A DNA stretch of 16,430 nucleotides from an uncultured Flavobacterium sp. (GTDB lineage: Bacteria; Bacteroidota; Bacteroidia; Flavobacteriales; Flavobacteriaceae): contig CAMLFV010000038.1 in the NCBI GenBank assembly GCA_946479395.1, positions 1 through 16,430 of the forward strand, in the 5' to 3' direction. Below the pieces are notes generated by a model. It did no database searches and was not told the DNA's origin. It saw only the letters and a list, made by a program, of their open reading frames with translations. Each line of letters begins with the position of its first letter. Position 1 is the first letter of the stretch. Shown in pieces: positions 7,038-13,101 of this stretch. The position numbers were made by a program, and so were the translations under genes.

Positions 7038-7094
7038 CGTCCCGCTTTCGTTCATAGCTTTGCTCCGCAAAGGCTAATCCACTCAATCGGGGCT
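7038..7094 (-). repeat. Structured intergenic element, probable dispersed flavobacterial repeat
   Basis: This is a GC-richer island in an AT-rich gap. On the plus strand CTTTGC (7058-7063) and GCAAAG (7067-7072) form a 6-bp hairpin with loop TCC. It is enclosed by CCCG (7041-7044) pairing with CGGG (7088-7091). On the minus strand the element begins AGCCCCGATTGAGTGG. I recall sequences starting AGCCCCGATTGAAG as recurrent intergenic elements in Flavobacteriaceae, so this may be a short copy. It lies between the prfA terminator and pyrF. Copy number cannot be judged from this window. Confidence 0.45.
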
Positions 7095-7134
7095 AAACAT
7101 AAACATTTTGCCTGTTTTTAAAGTTTCACAAAAA

Positions 7135-7953
7135 ATGACAACAAAACAACTATACGATCAAATTCAGCAAAAAAAATCATTTCTTTGCATAGGTTTAGAT
7201 GTTGATTTAACTAAAATCCCTCAGCATTTATTGGCAACCGAAGATCCAATTTTCGAATTCAACAAAGCAATTATCGATGCCACGCACGATTTATGCGTAT
7301 CGTACAAACCAAACACCGCTTTTTACGAAGCTTATGGCTTAAAAGGTTGGCAATCTCTAGAAAAAACAATCAATTATATTAACGAAAAGTATCCAGATAT
7401 TTTCACCATTGCCGATGCTAAACGTGGCGACATAGGCAACACATCAACCATGTATGCCAAAGCGTTTTTAGAAGATCTAAATTTCGATTCGGTTACCGTT
7501 GCACCTTACATGGGTAAAGATTCGGTAGAACCTTTTTTAGCTTTTGAAAATAAACACACCATTTTATTGGCATTGACATCAAACGAAGGCGCTTTTGATT
7601 TTCAAACGCAGGAAATTGACGGTAAACCAATGTATCAAACCGTATTAGAAACATCAAAAACCTGGAAAAACAGCGAAAATTTAATGTACGTTGTTGGTGC
7701 TACAAAGGCAGAATATTTTAAAGAAATTCGCAACATTGTACCCAATGCGTTTTTATTAGTTCCTGGAGTAGGGGCACAAGGCGGAAGCTTAGAAGATGTT
7801 TGCAAATTTGGTATGAACAAGCAAGTTGGGTTGTTAATCAATTCATCTCGCGGAATTATTTATGCATCAAACCAAACCAATTTTGCCGAAGCTGCCAGAA
7901 CCGAAGCGTTGAAATTACAAAAAGCAATGGAAATAATTTTAGAACAAAACTAA
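7135..7953 (+). CDS. pyrF: Orotidine 5'-phosphate decarboxylase, type 2
   Basis: This enzyme converts OMP to UMP in the last step of pyrimidine synthesis. With the ATG at 7135 it has 272 residues, typical of the longer type 2 (bacterial/actinobacterial-like) group. The substrate-binding segment FLCIGLDVD is near the N-terminus. The catalytic motif DAKRGD (94-99) supplies D94, K96 and D99. VPGVGAQGG (209-217) is the phosphate-binding region, and NSSRGI follows. The longer frame begins at a TTG at 7108 whose extra nine residues are not family-like. The next gene starts one base after the stop, so the two are very likely co-transcribed. The upstream gap holds the repeat-like element and no clear promoter. 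Confidence 0.95.
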   Translation: MTTKQLYDQIQQKKSFLCIGLDVDLTKIPQHLLATEDPIFEFNKAIIDATHDLCVSYKPNTAFYEAYGLKGWQSLEKTINYINEKYPDIFTIADAKRGDIGNTSTMYAKAFLEDLNFDSVTVAPYMGKDSVEPFLAFENKHTILLALTSNEGAFDFQTQEIDGKPMYQTVLETSKTWKNSENLMYVVGATKAEYFKEIRNIVPNAFLLVPGVGAQGGSLEDVCKFGMNKQVGLLINSSRGIIYASNQTNFAEAARTEALKLQKAMEIILEQN

Positions 7954-7954
7954 A

Positions 7955-8758
7955 ATGCTTACAATTACAGACGATTTAGGAATGCAACACCATTTTAACG
8001 AAACACCAAAAAGAATTATTTCTTTGGTGCCATCGTTAACAGAAACTTTGTACGAATTGGGCTTGGAAAACGAAATCATGGGAATTACAAAGTTCTGTGT
8101 GCATCCGTATCATTTAAAATCGGTAAAAATTATTGTTGGTGGCACTAAAAAGGTTCATATCGAAAAAATTAAAGCGCTTAATCCAGATGTTATTATTGGC
8201 AATAAAGAAGAAAACACGCTAGAAGTTGTTGAAAGTCTTCGTAATATTTGTCCTGTTTTTGTTACAGATATTGTTACGGTAAAAGATACTTTGAAAACCA
8301 TTAACGATTTCGGATTGCTTTTTAAACGAACAACCGATGCCAAAAAATGGACAGAAAAAATACAGTTTGCCCACACAGATTTTCAACGTTTTATGGAAAC
8401 AAAGCAATGGCAAAAAGCTGCTTATTTAATTTGGCGTGAACCTTATATGGTGGCGGGAAGCGATACGTTTATCAACGAAATGCTAAAGCTTAACAAGTTT
8501 GAAAATATTTACGAAAAATTTGAAGGACGCTACCCGGAAGTCGAAATTAGAAAAATGCGTATTCAAGGCAATCCAGATTTCGTTTTGTTATCGTCTGAAC
8601 CTTATCCGTTTAAAGAAGAACACGCTTTTGAAATTGGTCGCGTAACACATCATGCCAAAACCATTTTTGTAGATGGCGAAATGTTTTCGTGGTACGGCAC
8701 AAGATTATTTAAGGCGTTCCAATATTTTAAAGCCTTACAAAATAGAATTGAAGAATAA
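7955..8758 (+). CDS. BtuF-like helical-backbone metal receptor / ABC substrate-binding-type protein without signal peptide
   Basis: This 267-residue protein has the fold family of periplasmic cobalamin, haem and siderophore binding proteins. Family signs are RIISLVPSLTETLYELGL (20-37), GGTKKVHIEKI (62-72), LNPDVIIGNKEEN (75-87) and the late WYGTR (246-250). It starts almost directly at the binding domain, with no signal peptide, lipobox or membrane segment, so as written it would remain in the cytoplasm. No ABC permease or ATPase gene is adjacent. It follows pyrF by one base, suggesting one transcript, though the metabolic link is not obvious. The ligand is unknown; a corrinoid is a natural guess because BtuF is the closest known relative in style. 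The gene ends at a shared terminator hairpin. Confidence 0.82.
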   Translation: MLTITDDLGMQHHFNETPKRIISLVPSLTETLYELGLENEIMGITKFCVHPYHLKSVKIIVGGTKKVHIEKIKALNPDVIIGNKEENTLEVVESLRNICPVFVTDIVTVKDTLKTINDFGLLFKRTTDAKKWTEKIQFAHTDFQRFMETKQWQKAAYLIWREPYMVAGSDTFINEMLKLNKFENIYEKFEGRYPEVEIRKMRIQGNPDFVLLSSEPYPFKEEHAFEIGRVTHHAKTIFVDGEMFSWYGTRLFKAFQYFKALQNRIEE

Positions 8759-8789
8759 AAAACTGAATCCAAACGGATTCAGTTTTTTT
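8759..8789. terminator. Bidirectional terminator between the BtuF-like gene and the lipocalin gene
   Basis: Arms AACTGAATCC (8761-8770) and GGATTCAGTT (8775-8784) form a perfect 10-bp stem with loop AAAC, flanked by As on the left and seven Ts on the right. It can end transcription from both sides and overlaps the last codon of the lipocalin gene. Confidence 0.9.
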
Positions 8790-9324
8790 AATCGTGATGT
8801 GGCCAAACCAGTTTATCGGTATCGTATCCAAAACTTTGTGCTTTTAAAACAAAATATTGCCTAACAATTTCGGGCATTGTTTTTTCTCTTGATAAAATCC
8901 ACATATAATCGGTATTCTTTCCAAAAACAAGCGCATATTGATAGTCGTTTGTAATTTCAACTACATTGTATTCGTCATAAAAAGGTCCCCAGAAAGATAC
9001 CTTTAAGGCACCAGTATTTTTCTTGCGTGGTTTTGCCTTCCCTTCGGCAACTTCCCATTCTTCCTTCACATAATTCCAACCCTGATTAACTACTTTTATA
9101 GAATTGTCTTTGTTTAAACTATAATGCGCGGTGGTATTGTCCAAGTTTTTTTCGTGACGAAAATCTAAACGCGCAATTTCGTACCATCTGCCTAAATACC
9201 TCATAGTATCAAACGGAGTTACAACAGTAATATCGTCATTATTCTTTCGGTTTTTTAGCATCATATAGGCAACCGATCCAATACCTACGGCACCTGCTGT
9301 TAATAAAATTTTCTTTCTTTGCAT
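8788..9324 (-). CDS. Lipocalin family protein, Blc-type
   Basis: This 178-residue lipocalin starts at ATG 9324. After a basic start (MQRKKI) comes one hydrophobic segment (about 6-23) without a lipobox cysteine, so it is probably membrane-anchored by its N-terminus, unlike the lipoprotein Blc of E. coli. The first lipocalin motif is LGRWYEIARLDFRHEKNL (44-61), and the barrel carries NVVEITNDYQYALVFG and YMWILSR in the second half, as in Blc. Blc-type proteins bind lysophospholipids and serve in envelope maintenance; the ligand here is inferred only from family. The open frame continues to 9366, but those 14 extra codons would place the start upstream of its own likely promoter. It is divergent from the FKBP gene. 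Confidence 0.9.
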   Translation of the reverse strand: MQRKKILLTAGAVGIGSVAYMMLKNRKNNDDITVVTPFDTMRYLGRWYEIARLDFRHEKNLDNTTAHYSLNKDNSIKVVNQGWNYVKEEWEVAEGKAKPRKKNTGALKVSFWGPFYDEYNVVEITNDYQYALVFGKNTDYMWILSREKTMPEIVRQYFVLKAQSFGYDTDKLVWPHHD

Positions 9325-9335
9325 GATTTTTCTTT

Positions 9336-9396
9336 TAAAGTTACAAAAAAAGATATGGAAAATCAAAATTGTAGTTATAAAGAATGTTTATATTTG
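9336..9396. promoter_or_regulatory. Divergent promoters of the lipocalin and FKBP genes
   Basis: On the plus strand TTG (9369-9371), 17 bases, then TATATTTG (9389-9396) is a full Flavobacterium-type promoter, with transcription starting near 9402 ahead of the ATG at 9421. On the minus strand TAACTTTA (9343-9336) is a near-match -7 box for the lipocalin gene, with a TTTTG about 20 bases upstream, giving a very short leader. Confidence 0.6.
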
Positions 9397-9420
9397 ATCT
9401 TTAAACGATATAAATACCAA

Positions 9421-9855
9421 ATGGGAGTAGCAGAATTATTATTGAAACGCAAGCAGGAATTGGCTGCCAAAAATATAAAAGAAGGAGAAATTTTTAGAAC
9501 AAATTTTGCCACAGAAACCAATGTTATTGCTTTAGAAAGTGGTGTGTTATACAAAATTATTGAAGAAGGTTCGGGGATTTTACCAACTCTTGACAGTAAG
9601 GTTCGATGCCATTACCACGGCACTAATATTTACGGTGAAGTATTTGATAGTTCTGTTGAAAGGGGAAAACCAGCCGATTTCCAAATTAGCAAATTAATTA
9701 AAGGTTGGCAAGAAGTGATGCCGCTTTTAAAAGTAGGTTCGAAAGCTAAAATTGTAATTCCGCCACATGCGGCTTATGGCGAAGAACAAATTTCAAAAGA
9801 AATTGGCCCAAACAGTACCTTGATTTTTGAAGTGGAGTTGTTGGAAGTTTTATAA
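9421..9855 (+). CDS. FKBP-type peptidyl-prolyl cis-trans isomerase
   Basis: This 144-residue prolyl isomerase assists protein folding. A short helical N-terminus (MGVAELLLKRKQELAAKN) leads into one FKBP domain at about 40-144. Family signs are VRCHYHGT, GEVFDSS, LIKGWQEVMPLLKVG, the IPPHAAYGE loop and the closing FEVELLEV strand. There is no signal peptide, so it is predicted cytoplasmic, like small FklB-type proteins, although the family also includes exported members. The longer frame from 9319 is rejected because the promoter -7 box at 9389-9396 lies inside it; ATG 9421 is the first good start after it. It ends at a terminator shared with the convergent DUF4197 gene. Confidence 0.93.
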   Translation: MGVAELLLKRKQELAAKNIKEGEIFRTNFATETNVIALESGVLYKIIEEGSGILPTLDSKVRCHYHGTNIYGEVFDSSVERGKPADFQISKLIKGWQEVMPLLKVGSKAKIVIPPHAAYGEEQISKEIGPNSTLIFEVELLEVL

Positions 9856-9859
9856 AACA

Positions 9860-9886
9860 AAAACGCTTTCGTAATGAAAGCGTTTT
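9860..9886. terminator. Bidirectional terminator between the FKBP and DUF4197 genes
   Basis: Arms AAAACGCTTTC and GAAAGCGTTTT pair perfectly around loop GTAAT. The A-rich left flank becomes a U tract for the minus-strand transcript, and the right flank has Ts for the plus strand. Confidence 0.88.
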
Positions 9887-9894
9887 GTATATAA

Positions 9895-10623
9895 CTACTT
9901 CTTATCTTGCATTGCAAAAACCGATTTTAATAAATTTGTTGATCTTGCAGAAACATTGGTTCTAATGTTGGCTTCTTCTTTTTCAATCATCGTGTAAACG
10001 CCGGTTAAAGCTTGTTGCGTAACATAATCTGTTAAATCGGGATTGATTTTTTTAACTGTTGGTATCGCATTATATTTTGTAATAATGTTGCTCCAAATTT
10101 TATCGGCACCTACTTTGGTGAAAGACGATTTTATCACCGGATTAAATTTAGAGTATAACGATGTTTTGGTCGATTTTTGTAAATATTGGGTAGCAGCATT
10201 TTTATTGCCCATTAAAATATTGGTAGCATCCGAAATCGTCATTTTTGTAATAGCATCAACAAAAATAGGGGTAGCTTCTTTCACAGCGTTACTTGCAGCT
10301 TTATTAAGCGATTTAATACCTTCATCTGCCAAACTTCCTAAACCAACATCACGCAAAGTTTTCTCCACTTTTTGTAATTCGCTTGGTAAACCAATTCTAA
10401 CTAAAGAATTATTATAAAAACCGTCGGTTTTTGTAAGGTTTACAACTTGTTTGTCAATACCTTGCTGTAAAGCTTCTTTTAAACCTGCAGCAATCTGAGT
10501 TTGCCCTAACCCAGATGTTTCTAAAATTTGTGGTAATTGGCTTGCAGCTTGCTGTAACTGTGCACTTGTACAGCCAGATAATGCTAATGAAATAACTGCA
10601 ATTGGAATGATCATTTTTTTCAT
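9895..10623 (-). CDS. DUF4197 domain-containing lipoprotein
   Basis: This 242-residue protein starts with a lipoprotein signal peptide: MKK, a hydrophobic stretch, then LSGC with the acylated C18. The rest is helical and matches the DUF4197 pattern I know from Bacteroidota and Proteobacteria: GLKEAL, VGLGSLADEGIKSLNKAA (about 93-110), ATPIFVDAITKMTISDA, a YLQ...T region, DLTDYVTQQALTGVYTMI, and a C-terminal EEANIR..VSAR. The function of the family is not established. After lipid attachment it would sit in the inner or outer membrane facing the periplasm. It lies 14 bases after menD on the same strand and may share its transcript. A 124-codon frame on the opposite strand is a shadow. Confidence 0.9.
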   Translation of the reverse strand: MKKMIIPIAVISLALSGCTSAQLQQAASQLPQILETSGLGQTQIAAGLKEALQQGIDKQVVNLTKTDGFYNNSLVRIGLPSELQKVEKTLRDVGLGSLADEGIKSLNKAASNAVKEATPIFVDAITKMTISDATNILMGNKNAATQYLQKSTKTSLYSKFNPVIKSSFTKVGADKIWSNIITKYNAIPTVKKINPDLTDYVTQQALTGVYTMIEKEEANIRTNVSARSTNLLKSVFAMQDKK

Positions 10624-10637
10624 ACTAAATTTTTTAT

Positions 10638-12287
10638 TTATGATATACTTGTGAAATAATTTCGCAACAAATCTCGGTTGATTTTACTCGGAGTAAAAAC
10701 TTCTAAAATTTGTGGCTGATCGTTTTGGGAAAATAACAATTTTAATGCCAAGTTTAATTCTTCTTCGTTATTTGCGGTTAAATAATTAAACTGATACATT
10801 TTAGCCAAATGTTCGGCGGTTAAATTATGTTCTGTTTCAAAAAACGTATTAAAAGTTTTGTTTTCAACATGTCCGGGTAAAATTCTAAAAATTCCGCCAC
10901 CGCTGTTGTTTATAATAATTATTTTAAAATTTTTAGGTATATAGTTGTTCCACAACGCATTACTGTCGTAAAAGAAGCTAATATCGCCCGAAATTAAAAC
11001 ACTAGGTTTAGTAGAAATTACTGCTGCACCAATTGCTGTTGATGTAGATCCATCGATACCGCTTGTACCACGATTGCAGTAAACATCGATACTTTTATCG
11101 GTTTCAAACAATTGAGCGTATCGAATCACAGCGCTGTTGCTTATTTGCAGCTGAATATTTTGCGGAAGATTATTCCAAATGATATGAAACGATTTTAAAT
11201 CGGAAAAGGGAATGGCATCCATATAGGTTTGATGTCCTTTTTTTCGATTGCTCATTATAGTTTGAATCTTCTCTGAAAAATCTGATTTTACAATTGAAAT
11301 CTGTCCTTTTATCTGATTGATAAAGTGATTTGGCGAAATAGTAATATGCTTGGTTAACGCTGAAAAAGTATCGTATGCTCGTAATTCATCAATATGCCAA
11401 TGATTTTTAGGCGGATAATTTCTAAACATTGCTTTTACACGTTTTGATACAATCATTCCCCCAAAAGTCAGCAACAAATCTGGTTGAAAATGCTTAAAAT
11501 CATCTTCAGAAAAAGTAGAAATCAACGTATCAATATTTGCAACAATATTTTTATGATGAATGTTTGAATTGATTTCGGTTAAAATCACCACATTTGGTAG
11601 CGTCGCCAAAAAATCAATATTTTCTTGTGAAATGATATCCGGATTTTGTGAACCGATCAGCACCACAATTTTTTTTGCATTTTGAATGACAGTTGAATCA
11701 AACTCTTCTTCAATTTTAACTTCAGCTTCATCATTCAATAAAACGGGACTGTAGCTGTATTCGCTTATAACGTTGTACAAAGGTTCTTCGAACGGAACAT
11801 TAATATGCACCGGACCTTTTTTATTTTTTGCTGTAAAAATGGCTTTCTGGATTAATTCATCGTTTTCGGCAGAAGCTTCATCCAATAAATTCGCATTAAA
11901 TAACGAATGATTTTCAAAAACATTTCGCTGACGAATGGTTTGTCCGTCGCCAATATCAATTTTAGAAGTGGGACGATCTGCTGAAACAACAATTAACGGA
12001 ATTTGGCTGTAAAAAGCTTCGGCAAATGCAGGATAATAATTCAACAACGCCGAACCTGAAGTGCACAACAAAGCCGTTGGTTGGTTCAATTGCTGGGCAA
12101 TACCCATGGCAAAAAATGCGGCGCAACGTTCATCAACAATGCTGTAGCAGGTAAAAAAAGAATCGTTTGTAAAACCAATGGTTAAAGGTGCGTTGCGAGA
12201 ACCGGGTGAAATAATGATATGTTGTATTCCTTTTGCTTTAAAAAGTTGTAAAATACTTTGAGCCAAAGGTATTTCAGGATAATTCAT
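10638..12287 (-). CDS. menD: 2-Succinyl-5-enolpyruvyl-6-hydroxy-3-cyclohexene-1-carboxylate synthase (MenD)
   Basis: This thiamine-diphosphate enzyme joins isochorismate and 2-oxoglutarate in menaquinone synthesis. It has 549 residues, the usual length. The N-terminal half shows ISPGSRNAPLT (26-36), typical of MenD, and DER (52-54) with E53 as the glutamate that activates the cofactor, followed by CTSGSALLNYYPA and VVSADRP. The C-terminal half has the cofactor and magnesium motif GDISFFYDSNALWN (about 434-447) ending in INNSGGGIFR (about 459-468). It is a cytoplasmic enzyme. No other men gene is in the window apart from the downstream DUF4197 gene, which is not known to belong to the pathway. 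Menaquinone is the usual respiratory quinone of Flavobacteriaceae, which fits the cytochrome c assembly gene nearby. Confidence 0.97.
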   Translation of the reverse strand: MNYPEIPLAQSILQLFKAKGIQHIIISPGSRNAPLTIGFTNDSFFTCYSIVDERCAAFFAMGIAQQLNQPTALLCTSGSALLNYYPAFAEAFYSQIPLIVVSADRPTSKIDIGDGQTIRQRNVFENHSLFNANLLDEASAENDELIQKAIFTAKNKKGPVHINVPFEEPLYNVISEYSYSPVLLNDEAEVKIEEEFDSTVIQNAKKIVVLIGSQNPDIISQENIDFLATLPNVVILTEINSNIHHKNIVANIDTLISTFSEDDFKHFQPDLLLTFGGMIVSKRVKAMFRNYPPKNHWHIDELRAYDTFSALTKHITISPNHFINQIKGQISIVKSDFSEKIQTIMSNRKKGHQTYMDAIPFSDLKSFHIIWNNLPQNIQLQISNSAVIRYAQLFETDKSIDVYCNRGTSGIDGSTSTAIGAAVISTKPSVLISGDISFFYDSNALWNNYIPKNFKIIIINNSGGGIFRILPGHVENKTFNTFFETEHNLTAEHLAKMYQFNYLTANNEEELNLALKLLFSQNDQPQILEVFTPSKINRDLLRNYFTSIS

Positions 12288-12305
12288 TTCTAAAAATTAA
12301 TTATT

Positions 12306-12313
12306 CAAAGATA
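12306..12313 (-). promoter_or_regulatory. -7 box of menD
   Basis: On the minus strand TATCTTTG matches TAnnTTTG exactly, about 18 bases before the menD ATG. No clear TTG is seen at the -33 position. Confidence 0.55.
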
Positions 12314-12368
12314 CGAACTATCCTTAAAAGGAAGAATTTTATCGTTGAAAACTCTTGTATTTACACAA

Positions 12369-12401
12369 AGACCTCACAGGTTTTTAAAACTTGTGAGGTC
12401 T
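12369..12401. repeat. 33-base near-perfect palindrome
   Basis: Arms AGACCTCACA (12369-12378) and TGTGAGGTCT (12392-12401) are perfect, and the inner GTTTT/AAAAC continues the stem with one imperfect pair. It lies between the end of the glutathione-peroxidase-like gene and menD on the minus strand. No T run follows on the minus side, so it is not a textbook terminator. I recall very similar GACCT...AGGTC palindromes between genes in flavobacteria, so it is probably a dispersed element that may also stop transcription. Confidence 0.6.
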
Positions 12402-12427
12402 GAAAATCTATACCTTTTTACAGAATC

Positions 12428-13012
12428 TTATTTTCCTTCAATCCAATTGGTAATTTCGCTATCGGTTGGCGAAACTTTCGGGCTGATTACTTTTGCAAGC
12501 TTTCCTTCTTCGTTTATTAAGAATTTTTGAAAATTCCATTCCACATCAAAATCGCCCAAACCGTTTTTATCTTTTTGAGTCAAATATTGATATAAAGGCT
12601 CTTTATTATCGCCTTTTACAACAATTTTGCTCATCATAGGAAAAGTAACACCATAATTTAATTTACAGAATTCTGCAATTTCTTCATTAGTTCCTGGATC
12701 TTGACTCATAAAATCGTTTGTAGGAAAACCAATAATTACAAAGTTTTGATCTTTGTATTTTTGATATAACTCTTCTAATTGTTCAAATTGTGGCGTTAAT
12801 CCGCATTTAGATGCCGTGTTGACAATCAACACTTTTTTTCCTTTTAAATCGGCAAGATTAAATTCGCCTCCGGTAATATCTTTTACCTTAATCTGATAAA
12901 TTGGTTCTACACTTGTTTGTTGTTCCATAATAAGTTCGGGATTTTCTGTTACTGGTTGATTTTTTGCGCAGCTTAAAGCTAAAACGGCACTTGCAATAAA
13001 AATATATTTCAT
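12428..13012 (-). CDS. Glutathione peroxidase family protein, lipoprotein
   Basis: This is a 194-residue thiol peroxidase of the glutathione peroxidase fold. A lipoprotein signal precedes the acylated C15 (ALSCAKN), so the enzyme acts on the periplasmic side of a membrane. The catalytic set is C70 in NTASKCGLTPQ, Q104, and W159-N160 in EWNF. The usual FPCNQF motif reads FPTNDF (96-101), so that cysteine is replaced by threonine. C116 in AEFCKLNYGVTFP lies where the resolving cysteine occurs in thioredoxin-dependent members such as BtuE, and probably serves that role. Physiological reductant unknown; thioredoxin-like partners are more likely than glutathione in this group. It is transcribed alone, between a terminator and the 33-base palindrome. 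Confidence 0.93.
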   Translation of the reverse strand: MKYIFIASAVLALSCAKNQPVTENPELIMEQQTSVEPIYQIKVKDITGGEFNLADLKGKKVLIVNTASKCGLTPQFEQLEELYQKYKDQNFVIIGFPTNDFMSQDPGTNEEIAEFCKLNYGVTFPMMSKIVVKGDNKEPLYQYLTQKDKNGLGDFDVEWNFQKFLINEEGKLAKVISPKVSPTDSEITNWIEGK

Positions 13013-13039
13013 AAATAATTATTTGTTGTTTTATTTAAT

Positions 13040-13060
13040 AAAGTTATTGTTTATTTGGTT
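13040..13060 (-). promoter_or_regulatory. Possible promoter of the peroxidase gene
   Basis: On the minus strand TAACTTTA is a near match to TAnnTTTG, with a TTG about 15 bases upstream (slightly short spacing). It lies roughly 25-45 bases before the ATG. Confidence 0.35.
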
Positions 13061-13070
13061 GCAATGCAAT

Positions 13071-13097
13071 AAAAAAGCTTTCCATTGGAAAGCTTTT
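13071..13097 (-). terminator. Terminator after the resB-ccsA fusion gene
   Basis: Arms AAAAGCTTTCC and GGAAAGCTTTT pair perfectly around a 3-base loop. On the minus strand the second arm runs into six Ts, as expected for the transcript ending at 13102. Confidence 0.9.
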
Positions 13098-13101
13098 GGG
13101 T

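Noticed and set aside
9319..9420. Thirty-four-codon N-terminal extension of the FKBP gene, overlapping the lipocalin start
   Set aside because: A full promoter (TTG-N17-TATATTTG) lies inside it; the ATG at 9421 fits the family and removes the overlap.
10043..10417. A 124-codon plus-strand frame opposite the DUF4197 gene
   Set aside because: It lies wholly inside a confident gene on the other strand, has no recognisable family features and no promoter.
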